From the NCBI GenBank assembly GCA_031258915.1, contig JAIRMD010000179.1, positions 1 to 8,192 of the forward strand: DNA of 8,192 bases, written 5' to 3'. Numbering within the stretch: the stretch's first letter is position 1; the number at the start of each line of letters is the position of its first letter. The notes beneath the pieces were generated by a model. That model was not told the origin of the DNA. It made no database searches and saw only the letters and a list, made by a program, of their open reading frames with translations. The position numbers and the translations under genes were made by a program. Positions 1 to 7,745 of the stretch are shown here, piece by piece. Source of the stretch: Prevotellaceae bacterium. GTDB lineage: Bacteria > Bacteroidota > Bacteroidia > Bacteroidales > UBA932.

Positions 1-2580
1 TGGGTGATGCGCACCTACCACAACGTTACTGCCTACTATAACGTTTACTTCAACGCCAGCGACAGCTACATGGAGGGCGTAAAGAAGGCGGCCAAAGAGT
101 ACCGCTTTGACTACACGCAGGTGCTACCCGTCTTTACCTTCGAGGAGAAAAGCATCCCTGAGATGGTTGCCGCAGAGATGGCGCGAGCGCTCGAAAAATC
201 GGACAAGACGATAAAAAAGCACTCGCTCACCGCCAAGCCTAACCTGAAGAAGGGGCAGCGGCTGACCAAAAAAGAGCAGGCGTTCTACAACCGCCGCGAA
301 TACTGCAACTCCATAGACGATGCCTACCTGCTCATCGGCAAGGCCAACGTTTACCTGCACGAGTACGACCTTGCCCTGCTTGCCTTTGACTACGTCATGG
401 TGGAGTACCCCCACGAGCCAACGGTATACGAGGCGCGTATATGGGCGGCTGTGGTGGCCGGCGCCAAAGATGATGTGGAGCGCGAGCGGGAAATCCTGAC
501 GGCGCTATCGGGCGATAAAAAATTCCCCCAAAAGTACAAAAAGCTGCTCAACGAGGCCACCGCCGACTTGCTCATTCGCGAAAAAAAGTACGGCGAAGCT
601 ATTCCCAGAGTTGAGCAAGCCATAAAAAATACCCGCGGCGTAACGAAGCAGCGCTACCACTTCATACTGGGGCAGCTCTACCAGAATATGGGCAACGCGC
701 CGAAGGCCATATCGCACTACACCTCCGTTATTCGCCGTATGCCCTCCTACGATGTTGAGTTTCATGCAAGGCTCAACAGGGCGTTCCTGTCGATAGGGCG
801 AAAGGGCGAAAGCATACGCAGGATGCTGATGAAAATGGCGAGGGATGAAAAAAATAAAGAGTACTTAGACATGATTTACTACGCCCTGGCAGAGATGGAG
901 ATGAACGCCAAGCACACCGAGGCGGCCGTAGCGTACTACAAGCTCTCCGCCGCCAACAGCAAAGGCGACAGCCCTCAGCGTATGCTCTCATGCCTCACGC
1001 TTGCCAAGTACTTCGAGGCGCATGGCAGCTACGAATCTGCTCAGGCATACTACGACAGCACCGCAATGGTAATGCCCAAAACCAACCCCGAGTATGGCAT
1101 GGTGAGCAACAAGGCAATCAACTTGGGTAAGCTTGCGGTAAGCCTGCGCATTATTAAAACCGAGGATAGCCTGCAGCGCGTAGCCCGCATGAGCCAGCGC
1201 GACCGCGAAAAGTACGTGTCGGCGCAAATAGCGCAGGCTAAGGCTAACGCGGCGCAAAGGCAGCGCGACGAAGAGCTGCGCGCTGCCCGCGCCGATGCCG
1301 TAGCCGCCGCAGCGTCGGCCTTTGCGCCGTCGGCAAGCGGAAAGTGGTACTTCTACAACCCGCAGCTGGTAGGCTCCGGCCGCGCCGAGTTCAGAAAAAC
1401 GTGGGGGCAGCGCAAGCTGGTGGACGACTGGCGGCGCGATAGTAGGGGCTTCTCCGCCGACTTTGCCTTGCCAACCGGCAGCGGCGATGATGAAGAAAAT
1501 GCCGCCAGGCAGCAGCGCGAAGAAACGCCCGCAGACCAGACCGAAAGCTACTACATGGCCAACGTGCCGCTCACCGACTCGCTGATGGAAGCATCGAACG
1601 CACGGCTGGTGGAGGCCATGTTCGACGCGGGCTTAGTGTACAAGGACTACATCCGCGACAACCCAAACGCCATCATCATGCTGGAAGCGCTGCTCAAGCG
1701 CTTCCCCGCCAACCGCTACCGCCTCGAATCGCTGTTCTACCTCTACGCGCTCAACAGCGAGGCCGATAACGCCAAGCGCGCCAGCTACTACAAAAACCTG
1801 CTCTTTACGGAGTACCCCGACGAGCTGCTCACCATGTACGTGAAGGACCCCACGTTCGTTTCGGACAAGGAGGCGCACGAAAAGGCCGCCAACAAGCTCT
1901 ACAGCGATGCCTACGATTTGTATCAGGCGGGCAGGTACGACGAGGCTTTGCGCCTGTCGCAGCAAGGTCTGGAGCAGTACAGCGAGCTGGACATTGTCGC
2001 CAACTTCAGGCTGCTAACCGTGATGGCAACCGGAAGCAACGGCAACATTGGGCAGTACATTGCTGGGTTAGGCGAGGTGGTAAAGGAGTACCCCAACACC
2101 GCAGTAGCTGCGGCAGCGCAGGAAATGCTGAGCGTTGTTCAAAAGCGGGAGCTTACGCTTATACGCGAGCGCGAAGCGCCGCCGGCAGAGGAGCAGGTCG
2201 CTCCCAGCGTACCCTACAGCAGCGATGACGGCGAAAGCGTGCTGGCAATCGTCGTAAGCAAAAATACCAACATCAACCAGCTTAAGTTTAACTTCATATC
2301 GTTCAACGCAGATATTGATGCCGACGACTTGAACGTGGGCGACAAAAAATTTGGCGAAAGCTTGATGCTGCTCTCGGTGGGCAGCTTTAAAACCATTGGA
2401 GAGGCAGTAGCATACTACAAAAAGGTAAAGGCGTATCCCACCATCTTTAAGGATTTGAACATGGAGGGGTACTCGATGTTTGCCATTACGTCAAAAAATC
2501 TCACGCTGCTCGAGCAGAGTAAGGTAGTGAGCGCGTACGATACGTTTTTTCAGCTCAGCGTTCTAAAGAGCGCTGAGTAG
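1..2580 (+). CDS. porW: SprE/PorW-like TPR protein of the type IX secretion system (5' partial)
   Basis: The reading frame is open from the first base, so the start and an expected lipoprotein signal lie left of the window; the GTG at 4 and ATG at 7 are probably internal. Counting from base 7 as residue 2 of 858: an N-terminal segment (about 3-75) with a YHNVTAYYNVYFNA motif and an LPVF...IKKHS stretch typical of this family; TPR-like helical pairs (about 103-360); a charged, Ala-rich probable coiled coil (about 385-435); the hallmark KWYFYNP...EFRKTWGQRKLVDDWR block (447-477); more TPR-like repeats (about 535-710); and a C-terminal domain (about 745-850). In this family PorW/SprE is an outer-membrane-associated lipoprotein reported to connect the PorK/PorN ring with the Sov translocon, and is needed for secretion and gliding. 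The stop is TAG at 2578. It is convergent to folA. The family is confident from the motif order; whether the host glides cannot be told. The symbol follows the P. gingivalis name (SprE in Flavobacterium). Confidence 0.88.
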   Translation, partial: WVMRTYHNVTAYYNVYFNASDSYMEGVKKAAKEYRFDYTQVLPVFTFEEKSIPEMVAAEMARALEKSDKTIKKHSLTAKPNLKKGQRLTKKEQAFYNRREYCNSIDDAYLLIGKANVYLHEYDLALLAFDYVMVEYPHEPTVYEARIWAAVVAGAKDDVEREREILTALSGDKKFPQKYKKLLNEATADLLIREKKYGEAIPRVEQAIKNTRGVTKQRYHFILGQLYQNMGNAPKAISHYTSVIRRMPSYDVEFHARLNRAFLSIGRKGESIRRMLMKMARDEKNKEYLDMIYYALAEMEMNAKHTEAAVAYYKLSAANSKGDSPQRMLSCLTLAKYFEAHGSYESAQAYYDSTAMVMPKTNPEYGMVSNKAINLGKLAVSLRIIKTEDSLQRVARMSQRDREKYVSAQIAQAKANAAQRQRDEELRAARADAVAAAASAFAPSASGKWYFYNPQLVGSGRAEFRKTWGQRKLVDDWRRDSRGFSADFALPTGSGDDEENAARQQREETPADQTESYYMANVPLTDSLMEASNARLVEAMFDAGLVYKDYIRDNPNAIIMLEALLKRFPANRYRLESLFYLYALNSEADNAKRASYYKNLLFTEYPDELLTMYVKDPTFVSDKEAHEKAANKLYSDAYDLYQAGRYDEALRLSQQGLEQYSELDIVANFRLLTVMATGSNGNIGQYIAGLGEVVKEYPNTAVAAAAQEMLSVVQKRELTLIREREAPPAEEQVAPSVPYSSDDGESVLAIVVSKNTNINQLKFNFISFNADIDADDLNVGDKKFGESLMLLSVGSFKTIGEAVAYYKKVKAYPTIFKDLNMEGYSMFAITSKNLTLLEQSKVVSAYDTFFQLSVLKSAE
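2554..2577. other. Stem-loop at the 3' end of the sprE/porW-like gene
   Basis: A 10-base-pair inverted repeat lies immediately before the TAG stop: CTCAGCGTTC, loop TAAA, GAGCGCTGAG, with one T-G wobble pair. It encodes the last residues of the protein, so the pairing is partly constrained by coding. A run of six T (2545-2550) lies upstream on the plus strand rather than downstream, so this is not a classical intrinsic terminator in either direction. It could mark the RNA 3' end or protect it, in a place where two genes converge. The structure is seen; its role is inferred. Confidence 0.4.
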
Positions 2581-2605
2581 GATAACGTGAGCATACGCAT
2601 TCTTT

Positions 2606-2631
2606 AGCGTGAGCAGCAGCGATGCTACGCT
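2606..2631. other. Imperfect inverted repeat in the convergent gap
   Basis: AGCGT and AGC pair with GCT and ACGCT across a nine-base loop, with one bulged G, giving an eight-pair stem 26 bases after the sprE/porW-like stop. No T-run follows on the plus strand. It may add to transcription termination between the convergent genes, but the stem is short and bulged. A direct repeat CGTGAGCA (2586-2593 and 2608-2615) overlaps its left arm. Confidence 0.25.
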
Positions 2632-2639
2632 CTCCAACT

Positions 2640-2695
2640 TTGCAATAGCGCGTAGGGCAACGCCCGGTCGTGAAAGGGGCGCAACAAATTAGTCA
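2640..2695. repeat. GC-rich palindromic stretch, possible decayed dispersed repeat
   Basis: The middle of the gap contains GGGCAACGCCC (2655-2665), and a GGCGC at 2678-2682 can pair with GCGCC at 2703-2707. No open frame of note spans it. The GGGCAACGCCC core followed by GGGGCGCAAC reminds me of noncoding GC-rich dispersed repeats seen between Bacteroidota genes, but I see only one copy here, so repeat status is a guess from memory of such sequences and not shown by the window. Confidence 0.2.
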
Positions 2696-2711
2696 ACGCG
2701 GAGCGCCGCAT
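2696..2711 (-). terminator. Candidate folA terminator hairpin
   Basis: Directly after the folA TAA stop, the minus strand reads GCGG, loop CGCT, CCGC, extended by a T-G and an A-T pair to a six-pair stem. It is followed by a moderately T-rich tail that includes ATTTGTTG. The position at the end of the minus-strand gene set fits a terminator. The short stem and interrupted T-run make it weak. Confidence 0.28.
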
Positions 2712-3230
2712 TTAGAGGGAAAGGTGAGGGTTTTTGCGGACGTAAGTAGCAAAGGAGTAGCGCAACCCGCTCTTGCTGCAAGCCATAACGCCGCTGCCTT
2801 CCGTTTGCACCCAATCCTCACCGGATATTTCGGGGAATAGCGTATCTCCCTCAACGTTGGCATGCACGTGGGTAACGTGCATGCGCTGCGCCAGCGGCAT
2901 TGCCTGACGGTAAATGCTGCCGCCGCCAATGATGAACGCCTCGCCGTCGCCCTGCGCCGCCTGCAAAGCCTCCTGCAGCGAGCGAGCGACTGTCAGGTTC
3001 TCCGCAGGGGCTACCTGCATGGCTCGCGAGATAACAACGTTTTTCCTGCCGCGTAGCGGCTTCCCGATGGACTCAAAGGTTTTGCGCCCCATAATGACGG
3101 TATGCCCGGTGGTGAGCTGCCTGAAGCGCTTCAAGTCCTCCGAAATATGCCACGGCAAGCGATTGCCATTGCCAATAACGCCATTGTCGGCTACGGCCAC
3201 GAGGAGGGAGAGCTGGGGGTTAGGCTTCAA
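2712..3230 (-). CDS. folA: Dihydrofolate reductase
   Basis: This 172-residue protein has the usual length of a bacterial DHFR, which reduces dihydrofolate to tetrahydrofolate with NADPH in the cytoplasm. Visible family features are the first strand and Met20-type loop (LLVAVADNGVIGNGNRLPW, 9-27), the catalytic acid D32 (equivalent to E. coli D27), the NADPH-binding VIMGRKTFESIG (45-56), the second nucleotide segment VVISR (65-69), the FIIGGGSIY turn (99-107), and the VTHVHANVEGDTLFP segment (119-133) with T120. The start is TTG: an in-frame TGA lies only one codon upstream (3234-3236), and the next start-like codon, a GTG at residue 11, would remove the first beta strand. An AGGAG (3248-3252) lies 17 bases upstream, farther than usual. 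It follows the synthase-phosphorylase gene after 27 bases and is probably cotranscribed with it. No thyA is adjacent. Confidence 0.95.
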   Translation of the reverse strand: MKPNPQLSLLVAVADNGVIGNGNRLPWHISEDLKRFRQLTTGHTVIMGRKTFESIGKPLRGRKNVVISRAMQVAPAENLTVARSLQEALQAAQGDGEAFIIGGGSIYRQAMPLAQRMHVTHVHANVEGDTLFPEISGEDWVQTEGSGVMACSKSGLRYSFATYVRKNPHLSL

Positions 3231-3257
3231 AGTTCAGATTATTTATGCTCCTAACTG

Positions 3258-6200
3258 CTATATCCACCTTACGAGGGCAAAGTCTTGCCTGTGGGGCAGG
3301 TCGGGGTGCTTTGCGTAGAGTCGTACACCGGCAAAAATCACGCCGGGCTTATCGGGCAGCACGTTGATGGCGTAGGTTGCCACAGAGCCTACATGCGATA
3401 CACAGACGTACTCCGAAGTGCTCATGATCTTCATTCCGCCGTTGGGCTCCTGCTCTGCAACCACCATTTCCACCCCTATGTCTTCGGGGTTGAGCGAGGC
3501 AATATCCAGCTGCACCTCCGACTGGTAGACGCTCCCCAGCATGACCTCTTCCTCCTGCATGTTCAGGCTTTTGCGGAAAATAACCTCAATGCTATCCCAG
3601 TGGCGGCTTACGTGCCTTTTCCACTCTGCTATTTCCTTTACCTTGGCAAAATCGTTTGCGCAAATGCTCCGGCTCCGCGCGTATAGCTTGCTGTAGTAGC
3701 GATCTTCGTAGTCCTGCAGCATCCGGTTGGTGGTAAAGTTGGAGGCAACCTTGGCAATGGTATTCTTTATCATCCCCACCCATTCGGTAGGGATGTTGCT
3801 GGCGTCGCGCTTGTAGAACTTCGGGGCAATTTCGTTTTCGATGAGGGAGTAGATTGTTTCCGAGTCAAGCTCATCCTGAAAATCCTGATGCTCGTACGAG
3901 CGATCCATCGCCAGCGCCCACCCTGCGTTCTCTCTGTATCCTTCTACCCACCATCCGTCGAGCACCGAGAGGTTCATCACGCCATTCATCACCGCCTTCT
4001 CACCGCTTGTTCCCGATGCCTCGAGCGGGCGGGTTGGCGTATTCATCCACACGTCAACGCCGGCAACCATTTTACGCGCAACGCGCATATCGTAGTTTTG
4101 CAGGAAGAGTATTTTTCCGATGAACTGCGGCTCTTTTGACACTTCTACTATGCGCTTTATCAAATCCTGCCCGGCTTTGTCGGCAGGGTGCGCCTTGCCT
4201 GCAAAGACAAACTGAACGGGCATTTTGGGGTTGTTGACAATGTCGTTGAGCCTGTCCAAATTTTTGAACAGCAGGTGCGCACGCTTGTAGGTGGCAAACC
4301 TCCGCGCAAACCCAATGGTGAGGATGTCGTCGCGAAACGTTTCCTTTATTTCTACCAGCTGGCGCGGCGTGTGATACTTCAGTATTTTGCTGTCGCTAAG
4401 GCGCTGTCGGATGTACCGCGCCAACTTGTTGCGCATCTCCTGCCGTATTGCCCAGATTTTTTCGTCGGGCACGCTGTAGATGCCGTCAAAGCAGCTCTTG
4501 TCGTAGTGGTGCGCCTTGAATTCGGGGCCAAAAGCCTCCGTTTGCAGGCGCTTCCACTCGTTGGAAGTCCACGTATCGTAGTGTACGCCGTTGGTTACGT
4601 AGCCAATGTGCAGCTCTTCGGGCTGGTATCCGGGCCACAGCCCGCACAGGATTTCGCGGCTCACCTTTCCGTGCAGCCAGCTCACCCCGTTTACTTCCTG
4701 CGAGCAGCTGCACGCGAGGTTGCTCATGGAGAACTTTTCGCTGGGGTCGTTGATGCTCACCTTTCCCAGCTTCATCAGCTCCTCCCACGTGGTTTTGAGG
4801 CGCTGGGGGTAGTGCGATATGTAGATGCGCAGCAGCCCCTCGTCAAAGAGGTCGTGGCCTGCGGGGACGGGCGTGTGCGTAGTGAAAAGCGACGATGCGC
4901 GAACCACCTCCAGCGCTTCAAAAAAGGTTAGGTTCTTCTCGTTGGCCAGCTCGCGAATGCGCTCTAATCCAATAAACGCGGCGTGCCCCTCGTTGCAGTG
5001 GTACACATCGGCGTCAATCCCAATAGCGCGGAGGGCGCGGATGCCGCCAACTCCCAGCACCAGCTCCTGCTTGAGGCGGTTCTCCCAGTTGCCGCCGTAC
5101 AGCTGGTGGGTGATGCTTCTATCTTCCGGCAGGTTGTCCTCAAAGTCGGTATCGAGGAGGTAGAGCTCGGTGCGCCCCACGTTGACGCGCCAAACGCGCG
5201 CAAACACCGTGCGGCCGGGCATGGCCACGCTTATGGTAATCCACTTGTTGTCCTTGTCGCGCACGGGGTAAGCGGGTATCTTCATAAAATCCTGGTCGTC
5301 GTACTCTGCAACCTGATCGCCGGTTGCCGAGAGCTTCTGCGAAAAGTAGCCGTAGCGGTACAGCAGGCCAACGCCCACCATCGGCGTACCCTTGTCGCTC
5401 GCCTCTTTAAGGTAGTCGCCGGCAAGGATTCCCAGCCCGCCGGAGTATACTTTGAGGGAGGTATGCAGGCCGTACTCCATGCTAAAGTAGGCCACCTTGT
5501 AGCGCACAACGTCGGCGTGCTCGGGCAGACGGTTTGCGTCGGGGGCGTTGCCGGCGTGGCTGTCAAACAGCGCCGACTTCTGCGCCATGTAGCGCTTGAA
5601 GGCGGTGTAAACAGCGTCGAGCCGCACCAAAAAATCTTTGTCTTTCTCCAGCGCCTGGTAGCGAGCGAGCGAAAGCATTCCCAAAAAGGCAATGGGGTTG
5701 TAGTCGCTCTGCACCCACAGCGGCTTGTCGATAGACTTGAAGAGCTCTACCGCCTCCGGGTTCCAGCTCCACCAAAGATTTTTGGACAGCTCCTCGAGCG
5801 AGGCGAGGTTTTGCGGAATATTTTTTTGCACGATGACGCGGTTCCATACCGGCTGGTTGGTGGACTGTATGGTGTTGATGTACGGGGTCAGGTCCTCGCG
5901 CGTTTGGTTGATGACCTCCTCCATGCGGTCGTCAACCTTGGCAAGGGCAACGTCAAAGGCTTTTTTGTAGTAGTAAATCAGGTTATCCCAGAGGGCAATG
6001 GAGGAAACCTGCCGGGCATTTTCGCGCGCCGCCTCAAAGTCGCTGCTCGAAAGGCTGGAGAGCTCTATCACCTTCCTCACCATTGCGTCCACCACGGCAG
6101 CATCGTTGGCGTCGTTTCGCTCTACTATCTCAATACCCGGATGCTCGGACTGGTAGTGGACGTTGACCCACAGCCCAAATCCGGCGAGCGTTGTGGTGAT

Positions 6201-7565
6201 GGTTGGCACCCTGAACGCCACGCTCTCCATCGGCGTGTAGCCCCACGGCTCGTAGTACGATGGAAACATGGATACGTCAAGCCCGATGAGCAGGTCGTAG
6301 TACTTTTTGTTGAACACGCCGTCGGCGCCGTTGAGGTACGAGGGGCAAAAGAACAGCTTTACGTTATCCTCCTCGCGATTTGCCAGCCCCACGCGGCGGG
6401 CAAGGTTCAGGGCGGGATCGTACTGCGTATCTACCAGCTCGTGCGTGGTGTACCTGTTCTCCAGCGGCAGCGCAGCGTCTTTGTGGCTGAGGTTGTGAAG
6501 CAAATCCTTGCGCGGCCCGTGGTGTCCCGCCGGCACGAGGATGAATGCGTAGATGGGGCGCTTTAGGTCGGAGAGCTTGTTGAGCTTGCCCAGCGATTCG
6601 ATGAACAGGTCTATCCCCTTGTTTTTAAACTCGTACCTTCCGCTAGTGCCCACCAGCAAGGCGTTGCTGGGGGTTTTGACGCCGAGCAGCGCCTCCGCCA
6701 CCTCCAGCAGCGCGGCTCTGCCATCCCGGCGCACGTCCTCAAAGTCTTCGTCGGAGGGGACAAAGCTGCTGTCGAAGCCGTTCGGCGTAACCAAGTCCAC
6801 CTCCTTTCCCAAAAACGCCTTGCACTCCTGCGCCGTGATGTCGCTCACCGTCGAGAAGCAGTCGGCGTGCAGCGCCGTGCAGCGCTCCAGCGATTGCTTT
6901 GCCGTTACGTTGAGCTCGCGAGCCTTCATCTCGGCATCGTACCCTGCGAGGTTGCTGTAGAGGGGCTGGCTGTTGCCCGCAATGCAGCGCCCCATGACGG
7001 TGGCGTGCGTGGTGAACATCGTGGCCACCTGCGGCATGTGGCTTCTGAGGTAGAGCAACCCCGACCCCGTCATCCACTCATGGAAAACGGCAGCTACCTT
7101 GTGGCGCGGAGAGAGGTTAAAGCGCAGGTAGCTCTCTATGACCTTCCCGGTGGCGTAGCCAAAGAGCGCCGGCTCAATGTAGTCCCACTGTCCGGAGATA
7201 GAGTCGAGCTTGTAGGTTTCCCAAAACTCCGAGAATATTTTATCTTTTTGAGCAATAAACGTGGTGTAGTCCACCAAAACGGCAACAGGTGCGCCGGCAA
7301 TGTCCCAGCGGCCAACGCGGATGCGCAGCCCCTCCTCCTGCACCTTAATCCGCCACGCTTTGAACAGCTGTAAATCTTCTATAAACTCGGTGTTGCTCCC
7401 CGATTCGTTCAGCACGTCGGGGCCTATCATGATATGATTTTTCACTTCGCGCGACATGTTGTGTGCTTTCGTAGAAACCACCGTGTGAATGCCGCCAACT
7501 TTGTTGCAAACCTCCCAGCTCACCTCAAACAGGTAGTCCGGGTTTCGTAGCTCTTCTTTTCTCAT
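3258..7565 (-). CDS. Glycogen synthase (GT3) - alpha-glucan phosphorylase (GT35) fusion
   Basis: A 1435-residue bifunctional glycogen enzyme. Residues about 10-545 are a GT3 synthase, which adds glucose from a nucleotide sugar to glycogen: VGGIHTVVSTKA (23-34), FHEWMTGSG (161-169), FTTHATVMGR (184-193), phosphate-binding R310 and K316 in GRYEFKNKG (yeast Gsy2 R320/K326), and FPSYYEPWGYTPMES with acidic E439 and E447 (yeast E509/E517). A linker of roughly 25 residues leads to a DUF3417-like region (about 572-690, with LSKNLWWSWNPEA). The phosphorylase follows (about 690-1320), releasing glucose-1-phosphate: VAYFSMEYGLH, the SGGLGILAGD loop (708-717), THTPVPAGHD (896-905), GFARRFATYKR (1085-1095), and the PLP lysine K1190 in EASGTSGEK. 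A beta-rich C-terminal domain (about 1340-1435) ends in LPHRQDFALVRWI, as in Bacteroides phosphorylases. The ATG at 7565 sits right before the GT3 motif, after an AT-rich leader lacking a Shine-Dalgarno. All catalytic landmarks are present, so both halves look active. The donor sugar (UDP- or ADP-glucose) cannot be read from sequence. Confidence 0.95.
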   Translation of the reverse strand: MRKEELRNPDYLFEVSWEVCNKVGGIHTVVSTKAHNMSREVKNHIMIGPDVLNESGSNTEFIEDLQLFKAWRIKVQEEGLRIRVGRWDIAGAPVAVLVDYTTFIAQKDKIFSEFWETYKLDSISGQWDYIEPALFGYATGKVIESYLRFNLSPRHKVAAVFHEWMTGSGLLYLRSHMPQVATMFTTHATVMGRCIAGNSQPLYSNLAGYDAEMKARELNVTAKQSLERCTALHADCFSTVSDITAQECKAFLGKEVDLVTPNGFDSSFVPSDEDFEDVRRDGRAALLEVAEALLGVKTPSNALLVGTSGRYEFKNKGIDLFIESLGKLNKLSDLKRPIYAFILVPAGHHGPRKDLLHNLSHKDAALPLENRYTTHELVDTQYDPALNLARRVGLANREEDNVKLFFCPSYLNGADGVFNKKYYDLLIGLDVSMFPSYYEPWGYTPMESVAFRVPTITTTLAGFGLWVNVHYQSEHPGIEIVERNDANDAAVVDAMVRKVIELSSLSSSDFEAARENARQVSSIALWDNLIYYYKKAFDVALAKVDDRMEEVINQTREDLTPYINTIQSTNQPVWNRVIVQKNIPQNLASLEELSKNLWWSWNPEAVELFKSIDKPLWVQSDYNPIAFLGMLSLARYQALEKDKDFLVRLDAVYTAFKRYMAQKSALFDSHAGNAPDANRLPEHADVVRYKVAYFSMEYGLHTSLKVYSGGLGILAGDYLKEASDKGTPMVGVGLLYRYGYFSQKLSATGDQVAEYDDQDFMKIPAYPVRDKDNKWITISVAMPGRTVFARVWRVNVGRTELYLLDTDFEDNLPEDRSITHQLYGGNWENRLKQELVLGVGGIRALRAIGIDADVYHCNEGHAAFIGLERIRELANEKNLTFFEALEVVRASSLFTTHTPVPAGHDLFDEGLLRIYISHYPQRLKTTWEELMKLGKVSINDPSEKFSMSNLACSCSQEVNGVSWLHGKVSREILCGLWPGYQPEELHIGYVTNGVHYDTWTSNEWKRLQTEAFGPEFKAHHYDKSCFDGIYSVPDEKIWAIRQEMRNKLARYIRQRLSDSKILKYHTPRQLVEIKETFRDDILTIGFARRFATYKRAHLLFKNLDRLNDIVNNPKMPVQFVFAGKAHPADKAGQDLIKRIVEVSKEPQFIGKILFLQNYDMRVARKMVAGVDVWMNTPTRPLEASGTSGEKAVMNGVMNLSVLDGWWVEGYRENAGWALAMDRSYEHQDFQDELDSETIYSLIENEIAPKFYKRDASNIPTEWVGMIKNTIAKVASNFTTNRMLQDYEDRYYSKLYARSRSICANDFAKVKEIAEWKRHVSRHWDSIEVIFRKSLNMQEEEVMLGSVYQSEVQLDIASLNPEDIGVEMVVAEQEPNGGMKIMSTSEYVCVSHVGSVATYAINVLPDKPGVIFAGVRLYAKHPDLPHRQDFALVRWI

Positions 7566-7678
7566 TCAAATTTTATTATATATAGTAAATTTGTAGCAAT
7601 TTTTATTGTAGCGCTCTCCCCCACCCTTTGGCGCACTTTTGCAAAGCCGGTAAAGCTCGATAAAGTAAAAAATGGCCT

Positions 7679-7686
7679 CAAAGGTA
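7679..7686 (-). promoter_or_regulatory. Candidate -7 box for the synthase-phosphorylase gene
   Basis: The minus strand reads TACCTTTG, an exact match to the Bacteroidota -7 element TAnnTTTG. It would start transcription near 7672 and leave a leader of about 105 bases before the ATG at 7565. The expected -33 TTG is not seen at the proper spacing; a TTTG occurs only about 10 bases upstream of the box. It is the best candidate I find in the gap on this strand. Confidence 0.4.
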
Positions 7687-7714
7687 CAGAAAAAAGCAAA
7701 GCGGTTTTACCCGG

Positions 7715-7745
7715 TTCGGCTTAGCGTTAATATAAAATACCTTTG
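7715..7745 (+). promoter_or_regulatory. Promoter-like sequence pointing antisense into hisC
   Basis: On the plus strand TTCG (7715-7718, one mismatch to the -33 TTTG) is followed after 19 bases by TACCTTTG (7738-7745), an exact TAnnTTTG element, with an AT-rich spacer. This is the most consensus-like promoter in the gap, but it faces the hisC 3' end, where no plus-strand gene is supported. It overlaps one arm of the stem-loop at 7740-7761, so the box could be a by-product of that inverted repeat. Confidence 0.3.

Noticed and set aside
4..9. GTG at 4 or ATG at 7 as the true start of the TPR gene
   Set aside because: The frame is open to the left edge and the sequence begins inside the conserved N-terminal family segment, leaving no room for the expected lipoprotein signal.
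2914..3318. Plus-strand frame of 134 codons over folA
   Set aside because: Antisense to a DHFR with all its family motifs; no start context or recognisable product.
4188..4931. Open frame of 247 codons on the plus strand
   Set aside because: Same phase as the other antisense shadow and opposite the phosphorylase core; low-complexity composition rich in V, A and L with no family resemblance.
4983..6566. Open frame of 527 codons on the plus strand opposite the synthase-phosphorylase gene
   Set aside because: It lies wholly antisense to well-conserved catalytic sequence and shows no recognisable motif; long antisense frames are expected opposite GC-rich coding DNA.
7566..7600. AAAATTTG directly before the synthase-phosphorylase ATG as its -7 promoter element
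   Set aside because: It lacks the leading T of TAnnTTTG and would put the transcription start inside the coding region; AT-richness there is better explained as an unstructured leader.
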